In this document: positions 15,333 through 20,777 of the stretch, piece after piece
How the letters are laid out: each line of letters begins with the position of its first letter
Position numbering within the stretch: the stretch's first letter is position 1
Source: JAPUDS01 sp050258575
GTDB lineage: Bacteria; Patescibacteriota; Saccharimonadia; Saccharimonadales; Saccharimonadaceae
Reading direction: 5' to 3'
Assembly (NCBI GenBank): GCA_050258575.1
Contig: JBLMYZ010000008.1
Location: 1 to 20,777, forward strand
Length of the DNA stretch: 20,777 nucleotides
Position numbers and translations under genes: made by a program
The notes under the pieces: generated by a model
Databases searched by the model: none
The model's input: only the letters and a program-made list of their open reading frames with translations
Told to the model about the DNA's origin: nothing

Positions 15333-17246
15333 ATGCAAACAACTGATTTCGATACAACACAGCGGCCACAGGACGACTTTTTCGGGTACGTCAACAACAC
15401 GTGGCTCAACAACAACCCCATCCCGCCGAGCGAGAGTATGTGGGGAACATTTTATATACTGCGCGACCGAGCGGCAGCGGCGATTCGCGACATCGCGGCT
15501 GAGCTCGAAAAAACGCCGTTAGAACAACTAAACCACGACGAGACATTGCTCAAACAACTGTTCGCCAGCGCAAAAAACTTTGACGACAATCAAACATATC
15601 AGCTGCAAACAGTGACAAAACTCGTTCAGGAAATTCGGCAACTCACCGAGCGCCGCAACCTGGCGGCATGGCTCGGTCAAACACACCGTTTTCGTTCAGT
15701 GTTTTGGACAAGCTACGTTGTACCAGATGACAAAGATAGTTCGCGTCAGGTTTTGCGGCTATTTCAAAGCGGTCTTAGCCTACCGAACCGCGACTATTAT
15801 CTCGAAAAAAACGAGCGTATGAAAGTCATCCGCGCTGCCTACCAACAATACTTTACTGACGCGGCAGCACTGCTACCGTCGTTGTTGTCGGCTGACGACT
15901 GGGCTGGGGCTTGGCGCGTCGAGCACGCCCTCGCAACCGCGTCGTGGACCGATGTTGAGCTGCGCGATATTGAAAAAAACTATAACCCTACCTCGGAACA
16001 ACAGCTGAGCGAACAGTCAGACTTTGACTGGCAGGCGTATTTTAATGCGCTCGGTGCGCACCCGGCGGAACATCTGGTGGTAGATCAGCCATCCTTTTTG
16101 ACAGCCTGTCTCGATATACTGGCGACCACGCCGCTTGACGACATACGGTCGTATCTCGTCTGGAAAACTGTCAACGGGTCAATGAACTGGTTGTCAGACC
16201 AGACGAACCAACTGGCTTTTTCGTTCTACGGCAAAAAACTCAGCGGCACGGCAGAGCGCCAGCCGCTCTGGAAACGGACAGTGCTACTCGCTGACAATCT
16301 GGTGGTCGGTGAGGCGTTGGGCAAAGCTTACGCCAAGCGGCATTTTCCGGAAAGTTCAAAACAAGCAGTGCTTGACCTCGTTGAGGACATCCGGCGCGCC
16401 TACCATAGCCGAATCGACCGTCTCAGCTGGATGAGCGACGCAACAAAACAACGCGCTCATACCAAACTCGACAATATCAAGGTGTTCGTAGGGTACCCAA
16501 GTGTATGGAAAGATTTTCGCCGCCTCGAGTTTACCGACACAAATGCGATCGAAAATATCCTTGCGGCGCAGCGTTTTGAAACAGCCTATGAACTGGAAAA
16601 GATCGGTCAAAAACCCAAAGACGAGGAGTGGGAAATGAACGCGCAAACCGTTAACGCCTACCACCACCCGAACCGGTTAGAGATTGTTTTTCCCGCCGCC
16701 ATACTCCAGGCGCCGTTTTTTGATCCGACTGTGTCGCGAGCGGCCAACCTCGGCGGGATCGGTGCGGTGATCGGCCACGAGCTCACCCACGGGTTTGATG
16801 ACCAAGGGTCGCAGTTTGACGAGCACGGCAACACCGAGCCGTGGCAAACTGACGAGGAACGTGCCGCCTTTAACGACCTGGCGGATCGTATTGTTCGCCA
16901 AGCTGACGCGTTTGAAACTGTCCCTGGCGTCTTTTTGCAGGGCAAACTCATCCTCGGCGAAGCGATAGCCGACGTCGGCGGGCTCGAACTTGCCCTCGAA
17001 GCCCTAAACGCTGGTGACGGCGACGAAACTGCCGTCAAGGAGCTTTTCACGAATTTTGCTCGTTGCGAATGCGGTCAGGCTACCACGGAACGGCTTGTCG
17101 AACTAGCCAAAACCGACCCGCACCCGCCGTCTCGTTTTCGCGTCAACTGCGTGGTCTGCCACGCCGACAGCTTCTACGACGCCTACGACGTTACGCAACA
17201 CGACGCGCTGTATCTTGCACCAGATGCCCGCGCCCAAATATGGTAG
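15333..17246 (+). CDS. M13 family (neprilysin/PepO-like) zinc metallopeptidase
   Basis: The 637-aa protein is a full M13 peptidase. It starts with a family-typical DDFFGYVNNTWL. The zinc site is GHELTHGFDD (His482, Glu483, His486) with the third ligand in GEAIADVGG (Glu543, and Asp547). The C-terminus keeps the substrate-binding PPSRFRVN and the family-ending Trp. It has no signal peptide or membrane anchor, unlike neprilysin, so it is either cytosolic like PepO-type oligopeptidases or exported by an unseen route. It likely trims oligopeptides, which would suit a host-dependent organism. The frame is open 29 codons further upstream, to 15246, but that region contains the promoter and has low-complexity codons, so I start at 15333. 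Its stop is directly adjacent to the convergent RNase HII stop. Confidence 0.95.
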   Translation: MQTTDFDTTQRPQDDFFGYVNNTWLNNNPIPPSESMWGTFYILRDRAAAAIRDIAAELEKTPLEQLNHDETLLKQLFASAKNFDDNQTYQLQTVTKLVQEIRQLTERRNLAAWLGQTHRFRSVFWTSYVVPDDKDSSRQVLRLFQSGLSLPNRDYYLEKNERMKVIRAAYQQYFTDAAALLPSLLSADDWAGAWRVEHALATASWTDVELRDIEKNYNPTSEQQLSEQSDFDWQAYFNALGAHPAEHLVVDQPSFLTACLDILATTPLDDIRSYLVWKTVNGSMNWLSDQTNQLAFSFYGKKLSGTAERQPLWKRTVLLADNLVVGEALGKAYAKRHFPESSKQAVLDLVEDIRRAYHSRIDRLSWMSDATKQRAHTKLDNIKVFVGYPSVWKDFRRLEFTDTNAIENILAAQRFETAYELEKIGQKPKDEEWEMNAQTVNAYHHPNRLEIVFPAAILQAPFFDPTVSRAANLGGIGAVIGHELTHGFDDQGSQFDEHGNTEPWQTDEERAAFNDLADRIVRQADAFETVPGVFLQGKLILGEAIADVGGLELALEALNAGDGDETAVKELFTNFARCECGQATTERLVELAKTDPHPPSRFRVNCVVCHADSFYDAYDVTQHDALYLAPDARAQIW

Positions 17247-18197
17247 CTAGTCTAGCACGAACCAATCGACAAGTTTCATAGGGTCGTCCTGGAGCGTCAT
17301 AACTGCTAGACGCCAGTCAGCGTCATCAGCGCCATGCCAGTGCAAATATACCCGCGCAGCAAAAGTCATTTGCCGGAGTTTTTTCGGAGTAATTGCCGCC
17401 AGCCCGCCACCCTGCTGGTTGTTTTTGCGGTATTTTACTTCGACAAAATACAACCGGTTATCTTTTTGCGCCACGATATCTATCTCACACTGAGACTTGC
17501 GCCAGTTACGGTCAACCACCTCGTAACCGCGCCGTGTCAAACACGCCGCAGCCACCTCCTCTGCCCGGTTGCCGACTGCTTTTGCCGTCTCTGCCATGAA
17601 AGGATCATCCTGACGAACCACGCCGGGAGAAACTCCTAACAACTCGGCGATTGGCTTGAAACTTTTGCGATGCAACGGTGTTACGCCATATGTTTCGAGT
17701 GCCGCTCGGTGTTTTACCGTGCCGTATCCAACATGCGCGCCAAACCCGTAGCCCGGGAACAACTCGTCTTGCTTTGCCATGAACACGTCACGAGCTACTT
17801 TAGCCACTATCGATGCCGCACTTACGCTCGGCACGAGCAGATCAGCTTGTTTCATCGTCGTGACATACGGACCCTTGCCGGTTTTTTTCAAAAAGTTAAC
17901 TGTTCCATCGATGACAATTTCACTATATGGCGTGTTAATCTCCTCTAGCGCCCTGCGGCAGCCCAGCTCGCATGCTTTGCTCATCCCTACTTCGTCAAGT
18001 TCTTCGGCGCTGACCCAACCCAGTCCAAAAGCCAGGGCTTTCTCTCGAACTTCAACATCCAGCGCTTCACGCTTTTTCTTTGTCAGCTTTTTGCTGTCCG
18101 TCAGGCCAGCGATCTGAACGCCGCCAAGCACGACAGCACCAAACACCAACGGTCCCGCCCACGGTCCTCGACCAACTTCGTCTATACCAACTATCAT
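17247..18197 (-). CDS. rnhB: Ribonuclease HII fused to a YraN/UPF0102 nuclease-like domain
   Basis: Residues 1 to about 190 are RNase HII, which removes RNA from RNA-DNA hybrids. Motifs are GIDEVGRGPWAGP with Asp6 and Glu7, VIDGT with Asp97, KQAD with Asp119, and GYGTVKH (157-163). Residues about 205-316 match the YraN/UPF0102 family: GNRAEEVAAACLTRRGYEVV, then NWR, CEID with Glu238 and Asp240, and FVEVKYR with Glu253 and Lys255, the D/E...ExK core of the restriction-endonuclease-like fold. The two are separate neighbouring genes in many bacteria and appear here as one 316-aa polypeptide with no stop or frameshift between them. The ATG is the family-typical start. TATAAT ends 8 bases upstream and no Shine-Dalgarno is seen. 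The promoter's -35 lies over the end of the vanZ-like gene. Confidence 0.94.
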   Translation of the reverse strand: MIVGIDEVGRGPWAGPLVFGAVVLGGVQIAGLTDSKKLTKKKREALDVEVREKALAFGLGWVSAEELDEVGMSKACELGCRRALEEINTPYSEIVIDGTVNFLKKTGKGPYVTTMKQADLLVPSVSAASIVAKVARDVFMAKQDELFPGYGFGAHVGYGTVKHRAALETYGVTPLHRKSFKPIAELLGVSPGVVRQDDPFMAETAKAVGNRAEEVAAACLTRRGYEVVDRNWRKSQCEIDIVAQKDNRLYFVEVKYRKNNQQGGGLAAITPKKLRQMTFAARVYLHWHGADDADWRLAVMTLQDDPMKLVDWFVLD

Positions 18198-18205
18198 GAA
18201 TGTCG

Positions 18206-18235
18206 ATTATAAGGATATATTGCTTATTTTGACAA
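18206..18235 (-). promoter_or_regulatory. rnhB promoter TTGTCA-18-TATAAT, near-leaderless
   Basis: TTGTCA (18235-18230) and TATAAT (18211-18206) are 18 bases apart on the minus strand, with the hexamer 8 bases before the rnhB ATG. The -35 overlaps the final codons of the upstream gene (stop at 18224-18226 lies in the spacer). Confidence 0.75.
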
Positions 18236-18694
18236 TTGTTTTTGCAACGTATGCACGACAAAAAATACTGCCGCTCCGAGCGTGTTAGCCAGCAAATCCC
18301 ATGATGTATCAGAAATACCATGCGGCATGAAACCGCCTAGGTAAAAAACGATTTCAGCAAGTTCGTTGACAACTCCGAGGGACGAAACTAGCGCAAAGAG
18401 CGTCAGTCCTTCGAGCCACCACGATGATTTCCAACGGAAAGACTGTTTGACGTAAAGCCAGACAAACCCCGTAAATAATCCGCCGCCAATAAAGTGTGTT
18501 GTGAGACTTGTATCTCTTCCTTCTATGAGCGGCGACGGGAGCCACCACGAGATAACATATAAAAGCAATCCAGCAACAATCAGCCAGGTGTGTTTTTTGG
18601 GCTTTGCGCCGTAGCCCTCCAGTAGCCGCGGCAATACCGAGAGGCCAAGGACGACGACCAAAACAGACAGAGCGACAGGGATGATAACTTGCAT
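18224..18694 (-). CDS. VanZ-like / YjdF-type integral membrane protein
   Basis: The 156-aa protein has about five hydrophobic segments (roughly 3-24, 36-52, 64-83, 94-118 and 134-150). The conserved polar residues of VanZ-like and YjdF-type proteins are visible: NELAE (110-114) and SDTSWDLLANTLGA (128-141), with Asp129, Asp133 and Asn137. The biochemical function of these families is poorly known. VanZ itself lowers teicoplanin sensitivity, but nothing here links this protein to antibiotics. The ATG at 18692-18694 has no Shine-Dalgarno. TATAAT ends 7 bases before it. The gene lies between rplS and rnhB, with its own promoter behind the rplS terminator. Confidence 0.8.
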   Translation of the reverse strand: MQVIIPVALSVLVVVLGLSVLPRLLEGYGAKPKKHTWLIVAGLLLYVISWWLPSPLIEGRDTSLTTHFIGGGLFTGFVWLYVKQSFRWKSSWWLEGLTLFALVSSLGVVNELAEIVFYLGGFMPHGISDTSWDLLANTLGAAVFFVVHTLQKQLSK

Positions 18695-18701
18695 AGGTAC
18701 T

Positions 18702-18707
18702 ATTATA
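18702..18707 (-). promoter_or_regulatory. -10 TATAAT of the vanZ-like gene, leaderless configuration
   Basis: A perfect TATAAT on the minus strand ends 7 bases before the ATG. No TG extension and no -35 are recognisable, because the place for a -35 is taken by the rplS terminator. The case rests on the hexamer, the spacing and the absence of a ribosome site. Confidence 0.5.
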
Positions 18708-18720
18708 ACCTTGCTATATG

Positions 18721-18742
18721 AAAAACTCCCGATACGCGGGAG
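18721..18742 (-). terminator. rplS intrinsic terminator
   Basis: CTCCCG (minus strand 18742-18737), a 5-base loop and CGGGAG (18731-18726) form a 6-bp stem followed by TTTTT (18725-18721), about 23 bases after the rplS stop. The plus-strand reading also ends in a short T-run (18744-18747), so it could work weakly in both directions. Confidence 0.85.
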
Positions 18743-18765
18743 CTTTTCGATATTTTCTCGTCGAA

Positions 18766-19290
18766 CTATTTGCTAGCTTCGTGCGCCGCTTCGACTTCAG
18801 CTTGTTTTTTCTCGAGCTCAGCCTGTTCCTTGGCTTCCTCAGCAGCTTTGGCCTCGGCTTCTTTGGCGGCCTCTTCTTTCATACGAGCTTCTTCGGCTTC
18901 GGCTTCACGGTCGCGGACATCGTTGACAGCTTCACGGTCAAATTGTGTTGCCGACAAACGAGCACTTTTACCTGAACGATTGCGCAAGTAGCTGAGGTAG
19001 TTACGGCGAACTTTCGAGCGTTTTGTGACTTCGATCTTTAACACGAGCGGGCTGTGAAGTAAGAAGCTTTTTTCAACACCAACACCAGAAGTAACTTTGC
19101 GGACAGTGATCCGACTGGTGACGCTTTGTTTGCGGTCGCAGCGAATCACCACACCTTCAAACACCTGGGTGCGCTCTTTGTTGCCTTCTTTGATCTTCTG
19201 GTGCACGCGAACGGTATCACCCGAACGCACATCCACGACTTTCTTTTTCATGGATAGCTTGTTAACTTTTTCTATAATAGCAAAACTCAT
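18766..19290 (-). CDS. rplS: Large ribosomal subunit protein bL19 with long charged C-terminal tail
   Basis: L19 sits at the 30S-50S interface. The core (residues 1 to about 115) shows the family pattern: VRSGDTVRVHQKIKEGNKER (21-40), QVFEGVVIRC, SGVGVEKSFLLHSP and RSKVRRNYLSYLRNR, typical of the L19 C-terminus. It is followed by a tail of about 60 residues made almost only of Glu, Ala, Lys and Arg, predicted to be a single charged helix or coiled coil. Common L19 proteins stop near 115 aa. The ATG at 19288-19290 has AAGGA about 9 bases upstream. The gene has a leader of about 107 bases, a palindromic promoter at 19401-19432, and an intrinsic terminator at 18721-18742, so it appears to be its own transcription unit. 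Confidence 0.95.
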   Translation of the reverse strand: MSFAIIEKVNKLSMKKKVVDVRSGDTVRVHQKIKEGNKERTQVFEGVVIRCDRKQSVTSRITVRKVTSGVGVEKSFLLHSPLVLKIEVTKRSKVRRNYLSYLRNRSGKSARLSATQFDREAVNDVRDREAEAEEARMKEEAAKEAEAKAAEEAKEQAELEKKQAEVEAAHEASK

Positions 19291-19397
19291 ACCTTGGTTT
19301 CCTTATTTATTGCTCTCGCGTCACATTTGGCTGGCCACGTAGTTGTATAGCCACGGCTCCACACCAGTACGCACAAGAAGCGTTACTTATACAATCA
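19291..19397 (-). other. Predicted 5' leader of rplS
   Basis: About 107 bases separate the predicted start from the rplS ATG, much longer than other leaders here. Short stems are possible, for example CGTGG with CTACG around an 8-base loop, or GGCT with AGCC, near 19335-19360. L19 leaders with regulatory structure are known in other bacteria, but I cannot match this sequence to them. Structure and role are unproven. Confidence 0.35.
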
Positions 19398-19400
19398 GCA

Positions 19401-19432
19401 TTGATTCTACCACTAACTACCTCTAGAATCAA
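19401..19432 (-). promoter_or_regulatory. rplS promoter inside a perfect 9-bp inverted repeat
   Basis: TTGATTCTA (19401-19409) and TAGAATCAA (19424-19432) are perfect inverted repeats with a 14-base spacer. On the minus strand they supply TTGATT and, 17 bases later, TAGAAT preceded by TGG, a plausible extended -10 promoter for rplS. The upstream gene ends only 7 bases before it. The same symmetry gives a TTGATT-17-TAGAAT on the plus strand, without the TG. Confidence 0.55.
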
Positions 19433-19438
19433 TAGTTG

Positions 19439-20344
19439 TTACACAAAAATTGATCTAGATATCTTTTTCGATAAATGCTTTATGCGCATCTGTGTCTCTG
19501 TGTCTTCGACAGCGCTTTTGACCATTTCGTCTATGCGACGTTTTACGGATGTCCTAAAGTATCTGTCGCCAATAAGTCTTGGCACTTTTGGAAGCAACGC
19601 CACCAAAATTGCTCGAGAAGTATCATTTACTACTCTACTCTCAAACTCTTGCTGGGAGATAATCCTAGCCGATAACGCGTTTTTGCAGTTGAGCCGACTA
19701 CCAATATTTTTAGAATACAAGGGCAACCCTTCTAGGTTATCTCTGATTTCTTTCATAGAAAGCTTTGCGGCCACGCCTGCGAGCACAGGCTCTACCCAAC
19801 TATCTATCTGCTCAGTAATTTCAAGTACTTCGTTTGAGCGCTCATACCCCCGATCACTTTCACTAAGTAATTCTTTCGGGTCACTCAATGGGCCAGGTGT
19901 GGCCCAGTCAAATGCTGTATTGTCTCTGCCAAGGTAGTTATCTTCTGGAGGTTGCTCTGATATATCTACCGCCCGGCACACCCTGACACCTTTACCGCAG
20001 CGTTTTCCATTTACTAGCAGGTAACGCCTACCTATTTGCATAACCAAGTGTACCCCACCTCCTAGTTCCTCAGATACTTCATAAAGTGCTTTTGGAACAT
20101 TAGACCCCACGCCATTCCAGTAGTTTGACATCAAGCAACCAGCGCGCCTAGACTTCTCGTAGTCTGATAGACCGTCAGTGCCGTGGTATATATGTTCAGC
20201 CAGCGCTTCCCTCGTCCAAACATGCCCTGGTTTTGTCCCAATTAAATAGCCTAGCATCATCGACGCATTTTTTGTTCTGCCGTTGAATACACGATGTACT
20301 TCTACGGCAATTGCCGATTCAACGATCAAATCGTCGGGAAACAC
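19439..20344 (-). CDS. Unknown protein with probable N-terminal winged-helix domain
   Basis: The 301-aa protein is soluble. Residues about 25-112 follow the spacing of an OmpR-type winged helix: a first helix (ASMMLGYLIG), then PGHVWTREALAEHIY, a long helix (EKSRRAGCLMSNYWNGV) where DNA recognition would occur, and a closing hairpin ending in GRRYLLVNG. The rest (about 150-301) is mostly helical and unrecognised. No receiver or ATPase domain is present. The start is a GTG at 20342-20344 inside the end of the upstream gene (19-base overlap), with little Shine-Dalgarno, suggesting translational coupling. Codon choice looks more AT-rich than that of the core genes. DNA binding is inference from pattern. 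Another small alpha/beta fold is possible. Confidence 0.6.
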   Translation of the reverse strand: MFPDDLIVESAIAVEVHRVFNGRTKNASMMLGYLIGTKPGHVWTREALAEHIYHGTDGLSDYEKSRRAGCLMSNYWNGVGSNVPKALYEVSEELGGGVHLVMQIGRRYLLVNGKRCGKGVRVCRAVDISEQPPEDNYLGRDNTAFDWATPGPLSDPKELLSESDRGYERSNEVLEITEQIDSWVEPVLAGVAAKLSMKEIRDNLEGLPLYSKNIGSRLNCKNALSARIISQQEFESRVVNDTSRAILVALLPKVPRLIGDRYFRTSVKRRIDEMVKSAVEDTETQMRIKHLSKKISRSIFV

Positions 20345-20777
20345 ATCTTCATGATCTGCGTTTCTTCAACTTCATGTTGCCAGTCAAAATACGTTTGAAA
20401 TTCTGGTAGGTCAAATTGGCGACCGTTATCGGTTGTCGCAGTAGGAATATTCCAAGCTATAAAAAGATGTTCGTTGTCTTCAAGGCTAATTTCACGCTCG
20501 TTTTCCAATCTGCTTCTTTCGGCCATCAGTGATGCAATATCAACATTATGGTTGACTACTGGTATATCTTTAGCGGCTTCGTATCGCATAGCAATCATAC
20601 CAAGTTGCGACAACCACTCCTTATCAAAGCGCGTGAGTTCAGCTATCTCTGTATCAATTTCTGCAATTCTACAATCCGTAGCCTCAGTAGGCACATTAGC
20701 TTCTGCTAGATCATCCTCATATTGATCATTCATTGCAGTAATATTATCTGCCTGTTCCTGTCTATAGAGCTCTATCA
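20326..20777 (-). CDS. Unknown helical protein, probably continuing beyond the window
   Basis: The frame ends at 20326 and stays open to the right edge. An internal ATG at 20731-20733 would give 135 aa, but 14 sense codons precede it in frame (reading IELYRQEQADNITA), so the true start may be outside. The visible part begins acidic, has a likely coiled-coil stretch (CRIAEIDTEIAELT and later IASLMAERSRLENEREISL), then a globular-looking end with DLPEFQTYFDWQ. No family recognised. It overlaps the winged-helix gene by 19 bases, so the two should be co-expressed and may act together, for example as a regulator with a partner protein. Confidence 0.5.
   Translation of the reverse strand, partial: IELYRQEQADNITAMNDQYEDDLAEANVPTEATDCRIAEIDTEIAELTRFDKEWLSQLGMIAMRYEAAKDIPVVNHNVDIASLMAERSRLENEREISLEDNEHLFIAWNIPTATTDNGRQFDLPEFQTYFDWQHEVEETQIMKMCFPTI

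Noticed and set aside
19310..19390. Possible tRNA in the rplS leader because of several short GC stems
   Set aside because: No T-loop consensus or cloverleaf with a 7-bp acceptor stem can be drawn.

Overview
This window looks like a chromosomal segment of a small-genome bacterium of the Candidate Phyla Radiation, most likely Saccharibacteria (TM7). That placement is inference from gene content and style: compact gene order, a lone tyrS-recG pair, a RadA/PIN-TRAM pair, an RNase HII fused to a YraN-type nuclease domain, an L19 with a long charged tail, and several lineage-specific small proteins. TGA acts as an ordinary stop (for example at 216-218 and 20326-20328) and long genes carry no in-frame TGA, which argues against the TGA-recoding groups Gracilibacteria and SR1. 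No rRNA, tRNA, CRISPR array, insertion sequence or phage gene was recognised. No gene-free stretch exceeds 300 bases.

Layout. 1-1790: accessory-looking edge with a 5'-to-3' minus-strand pair (RBBP9/YdeN-like hydrolase, then a peptidase-E-like protein cut by the window edge), a two-gene operon of unknown function (158 and 106 aa), and a cluster of TTGCAAGG/CCTTGCAA repeats in front of it. 1788-5055: tyrS-recG, minus strand. 5142-7858: bifunctional class A penicillin-binding protein, plus strand, possibly preceded by a ten-codon upstream ORF. 7855-10131: radA followed by a PIN-TRAM protein. 10149-13714: clpC under a perfect CIRCE operator, overlapped at its 3' end by a membrane-anchored HExxH protein. 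13711-15258: nusA plus a Cys-containing small ORF, with a promoter and a GC hairpin plus T-run in the leader. 15296-17246: M13-family metallopeptidase, plus strand. 17247-19432: rplS (L19) with terminator, a VanZ-like membrane protein, and an RNase HII-YraN fusion, all minus strand, each with its own promoter. 19439-20777: two overlapping unknown genes, one with a probable winged-helix domain, more AT-rich in feel than the core.

How the genes work together. The core is housekeeping: translation (TyrRS, L19), transcription elongation/termination (NusA), genome maintenance (RecG, RadA, RNase HII), cell wall synthesis (class A PBP) and protein quality control (ClpC under HrcA/CIRCE control). Around it are surface and proteolysis functions.

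The most striking signal is regulatory. Five genes (hydrolase 782, radA 10131, M13 peptidase 15333, vanZ-like 18694, rnhB 18197) have a -10 hexamer ending 7 or 8 bases before the ATG, with little or no Shine-Dalgarno, which predicts leaderless mRNAs. Three of them carry an extended TGn -10. Other genes (clpC, tyrS, pbp, recG, the HExxH protein) keep clear Shine-Dalgarno sites, so the two initiation modes coexist here. The start of radA and of the M13 gene is decided by this signal.
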